The notes beneath the pieces were generated by a model. That model worked only from the letters and a program-made list of their open reading frames with translations. It was not told where the DNA came from and did not search any database. A DNA stretch of 64,000 nucleotides from Megalopta genalis. Its lineage: Eukaryota > Arthropoda > Insecta > Hymenoptera > Halictidae. Positions within the stretch are counted from its first letter, which is position 1, and each line of letters opens with the position of its first letter. The position numbers and the translations under genes are program-made. The DNA lies in assembly GCF_051020955.1 (NCBI RefSeq), contig NW_027476719.1, forward strand, positions 1-64,000. The letters are read 5' to 3'. Shown one piece after another: positions 12,314 to 24,045 of this stretch.

Positions 12314-13987
12314 ATGGATTTGAAGCTAAGCCTTTTACTTGGCATTGAATTGAAGCTAAATCATGTGTTTTGCTTGGATTTGAAACTAACTCGTTTGTTT
12401 CTCCTGTATTTGACGCTGTATCATTTATATCGCAAGTATTTGAAGCTAAACCATTTGTTTCGCATGGATTTGAAGCTAAGCCTTCTACTTCGCATTGATT
12501 GGATCCTAAATCACGTGTTTTGCATGGATTTGAAGCTAACCCGTTTGTTTCTCCTGTATTTGAAGCTGTATCATTTCTATCGCAAGTATTTGAAGCTAAA
12601 CCATTTGTTTCGCATGGATTTGAAGCTAAGCCTTCTACTTGGCATTGAATTGAAGCTTAATCGTGTGTTTTGCATGGATTTGAAGATAACTCGTTTGTTT
12701 CTCCAGTATTTGAAGCTATATCATTTTTATCGCAAGTATTTGAAGCTAAACCATTTGTTTCGCATGGATTTGAAGCTAAGCCTTCTACTTGGCATAGAAT
12801 TTAAGCTAAATCGTGTGTTTTGCATGAATTTGAAGCTAATCCGTTTGTTTCTCCTGTATTTGAAGCTGTATCATTTATATCGCAAGTATTTGAAGCTAAA
12901 CCATTTGTTTCGCATGGATTTGAAGCTAAGCCTTCTACTTGGCATTGAATTGAAGCTAAATTGTGTATTTTGCATGGATTTGAAGCTAACTCCTTTGTTT
13001 CTCCTGTATTTGAAGCTGTATCATTTATATCGCAAGTATTTGAAGCTAAACCATTTGTTTCGCATGGATTTGAAGCTAAGCCTTCTACTTGGCATTGAAT
13101 TTAAGCTAAATCGTGTGTTTTGCATGAATTTGAAGCTAACCCGTTTGTTTCTCCTGTATTTGAAGCTGTATCATTTATATCGCAAGTATTTGAAGCTAAA
13201 CCATTTGTTTCGCATGGATTTGAAGCTAAGCCTTCTACTTGGCATTGAATTGAAGCTTAATCGTGTGTTTTGCATGGATTTGAAGATAACTCGTTTGTTT
13301 CTCCTGTATTTGAAGCTATATCATTTTTATCGCAAGTATTTGAAGCTAAAGCATTTGTTTTGCATGGATTTGAAGCTAAGCCTTCTACTTCGCATTGATT
13401 GGATCCTAAATCACGTGTTTTGCATGGATTTGAATCTAAGCCTTCTACATCGCATTGATTTGCTGCTGAATCATGTGTTTCGCGTGGATTTGAAGGTAAC
13501 TCGTTTGTTTCGCATGCAGTTGAAGCTAAATCATGTCTTTCACAAGTATTTGAAGATGAACCATATGAATCGCTTGGCTTTGAACCTGAGCCTTCTACTT
13601 CGCACTGACTTGCACCTAAATAATGTGTTCCGCATGGATTTGAAGCTAAACCTTCTATATCCCATGGATTTGAAGCTAAATCATGTGTTTGCCATGGATT
13701 TGAAGTTAAACCTGCTACTTCGCATTGATTTGCAGCTGAATCATGTGTTTCGGATGGATTTGAAGCTAACTCGTTCGTTTCGCCTGCATTTGAAACTATA
13801 TCACTTATATCGCAAGTATTTGAAGCTAAATCATGTGTTTCGCATTGATTTGAAGCTCTGCCTTCTACTTCGCATTGATTTGACGCTAAATAATGTGTTT
13901 CGCATCGATTTGAAGCTAACTCGTTTGTTTCGCATGCAGTTGAAACTAAATCATGTATATCACGAGTATTTGCAGCTAAACAATTGA
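12314..13987 (+). other. 557-codon open frame in the satellite, probably not a gene
   Basis: This is joint longest of the open frames. It reads as a 10-residue periodic peptide of the type LKLNHVFRMD, rich in Leu, Lys, Arg, His and Phe, in 50-residue cycles matching the 150-bp pentamer. It begins at an internal ATG that is part of the common monomer (CGCATGGAT), so any monomer could supply such a start, and it ends where an in-frame stop arises near the CAATTGATTCG junction monomer. No signal peptide, known domain or flanking gene signal is visible. It stays open because few of its codons are one step from a stop, not because it shows signs of selection. The same span is also largely open on the other strand (13,257-14,054). 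I consider translation unlikely. Confidence 0.3.
12319..13368. repeat. Regular array of seven 150-bp pentamers (copy 1)
   Basis: Type-e monomers start at 12,319, 12,469, 12,619, 12,769, 12,919, 13,069, 13,219 and 13,369, exactly 150 bp apart. Within each unit the order is e, a, b, c, d. This is among the cleanest displays of the pentamer in the window, with no indels over 1,050 bp. Variants alternate between units: GAAGATAACTCG with CATTTTTATCG in some, GAAGCTAACCCG with CATTTATATCG in others. This hints at a 300-bp dimer of pentamers. Confidence 0.92.
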
Positions 13988-14642
13988 TTCGCATGGATTT
14001 GAAGCTAAGCCTTCTACTTGGCATTGAATTGAAGCTAAATCGTGTGTTTTGCATGGATTTGAAGCTAACTCGTTTGTTTCTCCTGTATTTGACGCTGTAT
14101 CATTTATGTCACAAGTATTTGAAGCTAAACGATTTGTTTCGCATGGATTTGAAGCTAAGGCTTCTACTTCGCATTGATTGGATCCTAAATCACGTGTTTT
14201 GCATGTATTTGAAGCTAAGCCTTCTACATCACATTGATTTGAAGCTAAATCATGTGTTTCGCGTGGATTTGAATGTAACTCATTTGTTTCGCATGCAGTT
14301 GAAGCTATATCACCTATATCCCAAGTGTAGGAAGCTCAATCATTTGTTTCGCATGGATTTGAAGCTAAACCTGCTACTTCGCAATGATTTGAAGCTAAAT
14401 AATGTGTTTCGCGTGGATTTGAAGGTAACTCGTTGTTTCGCATGCAGTTGAAACTAAATCATGCCTTTCACAAGTATTTGATGCATGGATTCGCATGAAT
14501 TTGAAGCTAAGCCTTCTACTTCGCACTGATTTGACGCTAAATATTGTGTTTCGCATGGATTTGAAGCTAACTCGTTTGTTTCGCATGTAGTTGAAACTAA
14601 ATCATGTATATCACAAGTATTTGCAGCTAAACAATTGATTCG

Positions 14643-15122
14643 CATGGATTTGAAGCTAAGCCTTCTACTTGGCATTGAATTGAAGCTAAATCGTGTATTT
14701 TGCATGGATTTGAAGCTAACTCGTTTGTTTCTCCTGTATTTGAAGCTGTGTCATTTATATCGCAAGTATTTGAAGCTAAACCATTTGTTTCGCATGGATT
14801 TGAAGCTAAGCCTTCTACTTGGCACTGAATTGAAGCTAAATCGTGTGTTTTGCATGGATTTGAAGCTAACCCGTTTGTTTCTCCTGTATTTGAAGCTGTA
14901 TCATTTATATCGCAAGTATTTGAAGCTAAACCATTTGTTTCGCATGGATTTGAAGCTAAGCCTTCTACTTGGCATTGAATTGTAGCTAAAACGTGTGTTT
15001 TGCTTGGATTTGAAACTAACTCGTTTGTTTCTCCTGTATTTGACGCTGTATCATTTATATCGCAAGTATTTGAAGCTAAACCATTTGTTTCGCATGGATT
15101 TGAAGCTAAGCCTTCTACTTCG
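14643..15122. repeat. Pentamer array carrying the 300-bp copy-number difference
   Basis: Type-e to type-d pentamers run through here in 150-bp register. In copy 2 the equivalent interval (about 32,049-32,228) is shorter by exactly 300 bp, two pentamers. Copy 2 joins the CAATTGATTCG junction monomer directly to the pentamer that contains TGTAGCTAAAACG (14,981 in copy 1). Confidence 0.8.
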
Positions 15123-18081
15123 CATTGATTGGATCCTAAATCACGTGTTTGCATGTATTTGAAGCTAAGCCTTCTACATCACATTGATTTGAAGCTAAAT
15201 CATGTGTTTCGCGTGGATTTGAATGTAACTCATTTGTTTCGCATGCAGTTGAATCTATATCACCTATATCCCAAGTGTAGGAAGCTCAATCATTTGTTTC
15301 GCATGGATTTGAAGTTAAACCTGCTACTTCGCATTGATTTGAAGCTAAATTATGTGTTTCGCATGGATTTGAAGCGAACTCGTTTGTTTCGCATGCAGTT
15401 GAAACTAAATCATGTATATCACAAGTATTTGCAGCTAAACAATTGATTCGCATGGATTTGAAGCTAAGCCTTCTACTTGGCATTGAATTGAAGCTAAATC
15501 GTGTATTTTGCATGGATTTGAAGCTAACTCGTTTGTTTCTCCTGTATTTGAAGCTGTGTCATTTATATCGCAAGTATTTGAAGCTAAACCATTTGTTTCG
15601 CATGGATTTGAAGCTAAGCCTTCTACTTGGCATTGAATTGAAGCTAAAGCATGTGTTTGGCATGGATTTGAAGCTAAACCTTCTACATCGCATTGATTTG
15701 CAGCTGAATCATGTGTTTCGCATGGATTTGAAGCTAAATCGTTCGTTTCGCCTGTATTTGAATCTATATCACTTATATCGCGAGTATTTGAAGCTAAATC
15801 ATGTGTATCGCTTGGATTTGAAGCTAAACCTTCCACATCGCATTGATTTGAAGCTAAATCGTGTGTTTCGCATGGATTTGGTGCTAACTCGTTTGTTTCG
15901 CATGCAGTTGTAGCTAAATAATGTATATCACAAGTATTGGTAGCTAAACCATTTGTTTCGCATGGATTTGAAGCTAAGCCATCGACTTCGCATTGATTTG
16001 AAGCTAAATCATTTGTTTCGCATGGATTCGAAGCTAAACCTTCTACATCGCATTGATTTGAAGCTAAATCATTTGTTTTGCATGGATTTGAAGCTAAACC
16101 TGCTATATCTCAATGATTTGGAGCTAAAACATGTGTTTTGCATGGATTTGAAGCTAACTTGATTGTATCCTCTGCATTTGAAGTTACTTCATTTATATCG
16201 CAAGTATTTGAAGCCAAACCATATTTGTTTCGCATGGATTTGAAGCTAAGTCTTCTACTTCGTATTGATTTGATGCTAAATCGTGTGTTTCACATGGATT
16301 TGAAGCTAACTCGTTTGTTTCGCATGCAGTTGAAGCGAAATGATGTCTTTCACAAGTATTTGAAGATGAACCATTAGAATCGCATGGATTTGATCCTGGC
16401 CCTTCTACTTCGCACTGATTTGCAGCTAAATAATGTGTTCCGCATGGATTTGAAGGTAACTCGTTTGTTTCGCATGCATATGTAGCTAAATAATGTATAT
16501 CACAAGTATTTGTAGCTAAACCACTTGTTTCGCATGGATTTGAAGCTAAACATTCTACATCGCATTGATTTGAAGCTAAATCATGTGTTTCGCATGGATT
16601 TGAAGCTAACTCGTTTGTTTCGCAGGCAGTTGTAGCTGAATAATGTATATCACTAAGCTAAATCATGTCTTTCGCATGTATTTGAAGCTAACTCGTTTTT
16701 TCCGCCTGCATTTGAAGCTATATCATGCATATCACAAGTACTTAAAGCTAAATCATTTGATTCGCATGGATTTGAAGCTAAACCTTCTACATCGCATTGT
16801 TTTGAAGCTAAATCATGTGTTTCGAATGGTTTTGAAGCTATCTATTGTGTTTCGCATGCAGTTGTAGCTAAATAATGTATATCACAAGTAATTGTAGCTA
16901 AACCACTTGTTTCGCATGGATTTGAAGCTAAACCTTCTACTTCGCATTGATTTGAAGCTAAATCATTTGTTTCGCATGGAATTGAAGCTACCTCGTTTGT
17001 TCCTCCAGCTTTTGAAGCTATATCACTTATAGCGCATGGATTTGAAGCTGAACCTACTACATCGCATTGATTTGAAGCTAAATCATTTGTTTCGCATGGA
17101 TTTGAAGCTAAGCCTTCTACTTCGCATTGATTTGAAGCTAAATCATTTCTTTCGCATGGAATTGAAGCTACCTCGTTTATTCCCCCAGCTTTTGAAGCTA
17201 TATCACTTATACCGGAAGTATTTGAAGCTAAATCATATGTGTCGTATGGATTTGATGTTGAACCTTCTACATCGCATTGATTTGAAGCTAAATCATGTGC
17301 TTCGCATGGATTTGAAGCTAACTAGTTCGTTGCGCATGCAGTTAAATCTAAATAACGTATATCACAAGTATTTGAAGCTAATCCATTTGTTTCGCATGGA
17401 TTTGAAACTAAGTCTTCTACTTCGCATTAATTGGAAGCTAAATCACGTGTTCGTCTGCATTTGAAGCTATATCACTTATATCCCAAGTGTTTCAAGCTAA
17501 ATCATTTGGTTCACATGGATTTGAAGGTAAACCTTCTACATCGCATTGATTTGAAGCTAAATCATGTGTTTCGCATGGATTTGAAGCTAACTCATTTTAC
17601 TCTCCGGCATTTGAAGCTATATCACTTATATATCAAGTATCTGAAGCAAAATCATTGGTTTCTCGTGGATTTGAAGCTAAACCTTCTACATCACACTGAT
17701 TTGCTGCTAAATCATGTGTTTTGCATGTATTTGAAGCTGATTCGTTTGATGCGCACGCAGTTGAATCTAAATAACGTATATCACAAGTATTTGTAGCTAA
17801 ACAATTTGTTTCGCATGGATTTGAATCTAAGCCGTGTACTTCGAATTGAGTTGAAGGTAAATCATGTGTTTCGCATGGATTTGAAGCTAAAGCTTCTACA
17901 TCGCATTGATTTGAAGCGGTATTATGTGTTTTGTTTGGATTTGAAGCTAACTCGTTCGTTGCGCATGCAGTTAAATCAAAATAACGTATATCACAAGTAT
18001 TTGAAGCTAATCCATTAATTTCGCATGGATTTGAAGCTAAGCCTTCTACTTCGCACTGATTGGAAGCTAAAACATGTGTAT

Positions 18082-19285
18082 CGCATGGATTTGAAGCTAA
18101 ACCTTCTACTTCGCATTGATTTGAAGCTAAATCATTTGTTTCGCATGGAATTGAAGCTACCTCGTTTGTTCCTCCAGCTTTTGAAGCTATATCACTTATA
18201 GCGCATGGATTTGAAGCTGAACCTACTACATCGCATTGATTTGAAGCTAAATCATTTGTTTCGCATGGATTTGAAGCTAAGCCTTCTACTTCGCATTGAT
18301 TTGAAGCTAAATCATATCTTTCGCATGGAATTGAAGCTACCTCGTTTATTCCTCCAGCTTTTGAAGCTATATCACTTATACCGGAAGTATTTGAAGCTAA
18401 ATCATATGTGTCGTATGGATTTGATGTTGAACCTTCTACATCGCATTGATTTGAAGCTAAATCTAGTGTATCGCATGGATTTCAAACTAAACCTTCTACA
18501 TCGCATTGATTTGATGCTAAATCGTGTGTTTCACATGGATTTGAAGCTAACTCGTTTGTTTCGCATGCAGTTGAAGCTAAATCATGTCTTTCACAACTAT
18601 TTGAAGATGAAAAATTTGAATCGCATGGCTTTGAACCTGAGCCATCTACTTCGCACTGATTTACACCTAAATAATGTGTTTCGCATGGATTTGAAGTTAA
18701 ACCTTCTACATCCCATGGATTTGAAGCTAAATCATGTGTCTGGTTTGGATTTGAATCTAAACCTTCTACATCGCATTGATTTGCAGCTGAATCATGTGTT
18801 TGGCATGGATTTGAAGCTAAACCTTCTACATCGCATTGATTTGAAGCTAAATTATGTGTTTCGCTTGGATTTGAATGTAACTCATTTCTTTCGCATGCAG
18901 TTGAAGCTATATCACCTATATCCCAAGTGTTGGAAGCTCAATCATTTGTTTCGCATGGATTTGAAGCTAAACCATCTACATCGCATTGATTTGAAGCTAA
19001 ATCATGTGTTTCACATGGATTTGAAGGTAACTCGTTTGTTTCGCATGCAGTTGAAGCTAAATCATGTCTTTCACAAGTATTTGAAGATGAACCATTTGAA
19101 TCGCATGGCTTTGAACCTGAGCCTTCTACTTCGCACTGATTTGCACCTAAATAATGTGCTTCGCATGGATTTGAAGCTAAACCTTCTACATCCCATGGAT
19201 TTGAAGCTAAATCATGTATTTGGCATGGATTTGAAGCTAAACCTTCTACATCGCACTGATTTGCAGCTGAATCATGTGCTTGGCA
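18082..19285. repeat. 1.2-kb family B segment, copy 1 of a dispersed pair
   Basis: This segment matches 22,226-23,429 at a constant offset of 4,144 bp. It includes rare variants such as TTTCAAACTAAACC (18,480 and 22,624) and GATGAAAAATTTGAATCG (18,606 and 22,750). In copy 2 of the large duplication most of this first member is missing (the 1,079-bp loss) while the second member is retained in shortened form. Its first 350 bp also resemble 16.9-17.3 kb (offset 1,169). Confidence 0.8.
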
Positions 19286-20356
19286 TGGATTCGAAGCTAA
19301 CTCGTTCGTTTCGCCTGTATTTGAAGCTAGATCACTTATATCGGAAGTATTTGAAGCTAAATCATGTGTTTCGCATGGATTTGAAGCTAACTCGTTTGTT
19401 TCGCATGCAGCTGTAGCTAAATTATGTATATCACAAGTATTTGTAACTAAACCATTTGTTTCGCATGGATTTGAAGCTAAACCTTCTACATCTCATTGTT
19501 TTGAAGCTAAATCATGTGTTTCGGATGGCTTTGAAGCTATCTAGTGTGTTTCGCATGCAGTTGTAGCTAAATAATGTATATCACAAGTAATTGTAGCTAA
19601 ACCACTTGTTTCGCATGGAATTGAAGCTATCTCGTTTATGTCTCCAGCTGTTGAAGCTATATCACTTATATCGGAAGTATTTGAAGCTAAATCATATGTG
19701 TCGTATGGATTTGAAGCTAAAGCTTCTACATCGCATTGATTTGAAGCTAAATCTAGTGTATCGCATGGATTTCAAACTAAACCTTCTACATCGCATTGAT
19801 TTGCAGCTAAATCATGTGTTTCGCTTGGATTTGAAGCTAACTCTTTCGTTTCGCCTGCAGTTGAATCTACATCACTTATACCCCAAGTGTTTGAAGCTAA
19901 GTCATTTGTTTCGCATGGATTTGAAACTAAACCTTCTACATCGCTTTGATTTGTAGCTAAATCATGTGCTTCGCATGGATTTGAAGCTAACTAGTTCGTT
20001 GCGCATGCAGTTAAATCTAAATAACGTATATCACAAGTATTTGAAGCTAATCCATTTGTTTCGCATGGATTTGAAACTAAGTCTCCTACTTCGCATTAAT
20101 TGGAAGCTAAATCACGTGTTCTGCATGGATTTGAAGCTAAACCTTCTACATCGCATTGATTTGCAGCTAAATCATTTGTTTCGCATGGATTTGAAGCTAT
20201 CTCGTTTGTTTCTCCTGCATTTGAAACTGTATCACTTATGTCGCAAGTATCTAAACCTAAATCATTTGATTCGCATGGATTTGAAGCTAATCCTTCTACT
20301 TCGCATTGAATTAAAGCTAAATCATGTGTATCGCATGAATTTTCAAGCTAACTAGT

Positions 20357-20810
20357 TTGATTCGTCTGCATTTGAAGCTATATCACTTATATCCCAAGTG
20401 TTTCAAGCTAAATCATTTGTTTCACATGGATTTGAAGGTAAACCTTCTACATCGCATTGATTTGAAGCTAAATCATGTGTTTCGCATGGATTTGAAGCTA
20501 ACTCATTTGCCTCTCCGGCATTTGAAGCTATATCACTTATATATCAAGTATCTGAAGCAAAATCATTGGTTTCTCGTGGATTTGAAGCTAAACCTTCTAC
20601 ATCACACTGATTTGCTGCTAAATCATGTGTTTTGCATGTATTTGAAGCTGATTCGTTTGATGCGCACGCAGTTGAATCTAAATAACGTATATCACAAGTA
20701 TTTGTAGCTAAACAATTTGTTTCGCATGGATTTGAATCTAAGCCGTGTACTTCGAATTGAGTTGAAGGTAAATCATGTGTTTCGAATGGATTTGAAGCTA
20801 AAGCTTCTAC
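20357..20810. repeat. Family B segment repeated from 17,449-17,900
   Basis: The series of variants starting TTCGTCTGCATTTGAAGC, through TATATATCAAGTATC and TTGATGCGCACGCAG, occurs in the same order at about 17,452-17,830 and 20,360-20,740. The offset is about 2,908 bp. Both members are present again in the second large copy, near 34.56 and 35.88 kb. Confidence 0.75.
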
Positions 20811-22225
20811 ATCGCATTGATTTGAAGCTGTATTATGTGTTTTGTTTGGATTTGAAGCCAACTCGTTTGTTTCGTCTGCATTAGAAGCTGTATCACTTAT
20901 ATCGCAAGTATCTGTAGCTAAATCATTTGTTTCGCTTGGATTTGAAGCTGAAACTTCTACATATCATTGGTTTGAAGCTTAATCATGTGTTTTGCATCGA
21001 TTTGCAGCTAACTCGTTCGTTGCGCATGCAGTTAAATCAAAATAACGTATATCACAAGTATTTGAAGCTAATCCATTAATTTCGCATGGATTTGAAGCTA
21101 AGCCTTCTACTTCGCATTGATTGGAAGCTAAAACATTTGTATCGCATGGATTTACAAGCTAAACCTTCTACATCGCATGGATTTGAAGCTAAATCATGTG
21201 ATTTGCATGGATTTGAAGCTAAGCCTTCTACATCGCATTGATTTGCAGCTGAATCATGTGTTTCGCATGGATTTGAAGCTAACTCGTTCGTTCCACCTGC
21301 ATTTGATGCTATATCACTTATATCGCAAGTATCTGAAGCTGAATCATTTATTTCGCATTAATTTGAAGCTTAGCCTTCTACTTCGCATTGATTTGAAGAT
21401 AAATCTCGTGTATCGCGTGGATATCGATGCTAACTCGTTTGATTCGTCAGCATTTGAAGCTATATCACTTATATCGCAAGTATCTGAAGCTAAATAATGT
21501 GTTTCGCATGGATTTGAAGCTAAACCTTCTACATCCCGTGGATTTGAAGCTAAAGCATGTGTTTGGCATGGATTTGAAGCTAAACCTTCTACGTCGCATT
21601 GATTTGCAGCTGGATCATGTATTTCGCATGGATTTGAAGCTAACTCGTTCGTTTCGCCTGTATTTGAATCTATATCACTTATATCGCGAGTATTTGAAGC
21701 TAAATCATGTGTATCGCTTGGATTTGAAGCTAAGCCATCGACTTCGCATTGATTTGAAGCTAAATCATTTGTTTCGCATGGATTCGAAGCTAAACCTTCT
21801 ACATCGCATTGATTTGAAGCTAAACCTTCTATATCTCATTGATTTGGAGCTAAAACATGTGTTTCGCATCGATTTGAAGCTAACTGGGTCGTTGCCCATG
21901 CAGTTAAATCTAAATAACGTATATCACAAGTATTTGAAGCTAAACCATTTGTTTCGCTTGGATTTGAAGCTAAATCTTTCGTTTCGCATGAATTTGAAGC
22001 TAAGCCTTCTACTTCGTATTGATTTGAAACTAAATCATGTGCTTCGCATGAATTTGAAGCTAACTCGTTTGTTTCGCATGGGTTTTGATGCTAAGCCTAC
22101 TAGAACGCACTGATTTGAAGCTAAATCATGTCTTTCGCATGTGTTTGAAGCTAACTCGTTTTTTCCGCCTGCATTTGAAGCTATATCATGCATATCACAA
22201 GTACTTAAAGCTAAATCATTTGATT

Positions 22226-23429
22226 CGCATGGATTTGAAGCTAAACCTTCTACTTCGCATTGATTTGAAGCTAAATCATTTGTTTCGCATGGAATTGAAG
22301 CTACCTCGTTTGTTCCTCCAGCTTTTGAAGCTATATCACTTATAGCGCATGGATTTGAAGCTGAACCTACTACATCGCATTGATTTGAAGCTAAATCATT
22401 TGTTTCGCATGGATTTGAAGCTAAGCCTTCTACTTCGCATTGATTTGAAGCTAAATCATATCTTTCGCATGGAATTGAAGCTACCTCGTTTATTCCTCCA
22501 GCTTTTGAAGCTATATCACTTATACCGGAAGTATTTGAAGCTAAATCATATGTGTCGTATGGATTTGATGTTGAACCTTCTACATCGCATTGATTTGAAG
22601 CTAAATCTAGTGTATCGCATGGATTTCAAACTAAACCTTCTACATCGCATTGATTTGATGCTAAATCGTGTGTTTCACATGGATTTGAAGCTAACTCGTT
22701 TGTTTCGCATGCAGTTGAAGCTAAATCATGTCTTTCACAACTATTTGAAGATGAAAAATTTGAATCGCATGGCTTTGAACCTGAGCCATCTACTTCGCAC
22801 TGATTTACACCTAAATAATGTGTTTCGCATGGATTTGAAGTTAAACCTTCTACATCCCATGGATTTGAAGCTAAATCATGTGTCTGGTTTGGATTTGAAT
22901 CTAAACCTTCTACATCGCATTGATTTGCAGCTGAATCATGTGTTTGGCATGGATTTGAAGCTAAACCTTCTACATCGCATTGATTTGAAGCTAAATTATG
23001 TGTTTCGCTTGGATTTGAATGTAACTCATTTCTTTCGCATGCAGTTGAAGCTATATCACCTATATCCCAAGTGTTGGAAGCTCAATCATTTGTTTCGCAT
23101 GGATTTGAAGCTAAACCATCTACATCGCATTGATTTGAAGCTAAATCATGTGTTTCACATGGATTTGAAGGTAACTCGTTTGTTTCGCATGCAGTTGAAG
23201 CTAAATCATGTCTTTCACAAGTATTTGAAGATGAACCATTTGAATCGCATGGCTTTGAACCTGAGCCTTCTACTTCGCACTGATTTGCACCTAAATAATG
23301 TGCTTCGCATGGATTTGAAGCTAAACCTTCTACATCCCATGGATTTGAAGCTAAATCATGTGTTTGGCATGGATTTGAAGCTAAACCTTCTACATCGCAT
23401 TGATTTGCAGCTGAATCATGTGTTTCGCA
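22226..23429. repeat. 1.2-kb family B segment, copy 2 of a dispersed pair
   Basis: This is the partner of 18,082-19,285 (offset 4,144). The corresponding stretch of the second large copy (about 38,223-39,006) carries a 420-bp loss (14 monomers). The loss joins the monomer ending TGTTTGGCATGGA to the type-e monomer that precedes TTTGCAGCTGAATC. Confidence 0.8.
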
Positions 23430-23520
23430 TCGATTTGCAGCTAACTCGTTCGTTTCGCCTGCATTTGAAACTATATCACTTATATCGCAAGTATTTGAAG
23501 CTCAATCATTTGTTTCGCAT

Positions 23521-24045
23521 GGATTGGAAGTTAAACCTGCTACTTCGCATTGATTTGAAGCTAAATTATGTGTTTCGCGTGGATTTGAAGGTAACTCATT
23601 GTTTCGCATGCAGTTGAAGCTAAATCATGCATTTCACAAGTATTTGAAGCATGGATTCACATGGATTTGAAGCTAAGCCTTCTACTTCGCACTGATTTGA
23701 AGAAAATCATGTGTTTCGCGTGGATTTGGAGCTAACTCGTTTGCTTCGAATGCAGTTGAAGCTAAATCATGTATATCACAAGTATTTGAAGCTAAACCAT
23801 TTGTATCGCATGGATTTGAAGCTCTGCCTTCTACTTCGCATTGATTTGACGCTAAATATTGTGTTTCGAATGGATTTGAAGCTAACTCGTTTGTTTCGCA
23901 AGCAGTTGAAACTAAATCATGTATATCACAAGTATTTGCAGCTAAACAATTGATTCGCATGGATTTGAAGCTAAGCCTTCTTCTTGGCATTGAATTGAAG
24001 CTAAATCGTGTGTTTTGCATGGATTTGAAGCTAACTCGTTTGTTT
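23521..24045. repeat. Family A island inside family B (copy 1)
   Basis: About 0.5 kb of family A modules is embedded in family B: the CTCATTGTTTCGC 29-mer, the CATTTCACAAGTATTTGAAGC monomer with the 7-bp loss, the GAAGCTCTGCC type-e variant, the CAATTGATTCG junction and a TTGGCATTGAATTG pair. Sequence on both sides is ordinary family B. A GAAGAAAATC deletion (near 23,700) marks this island and its duplicate. Confidence 0.85.
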
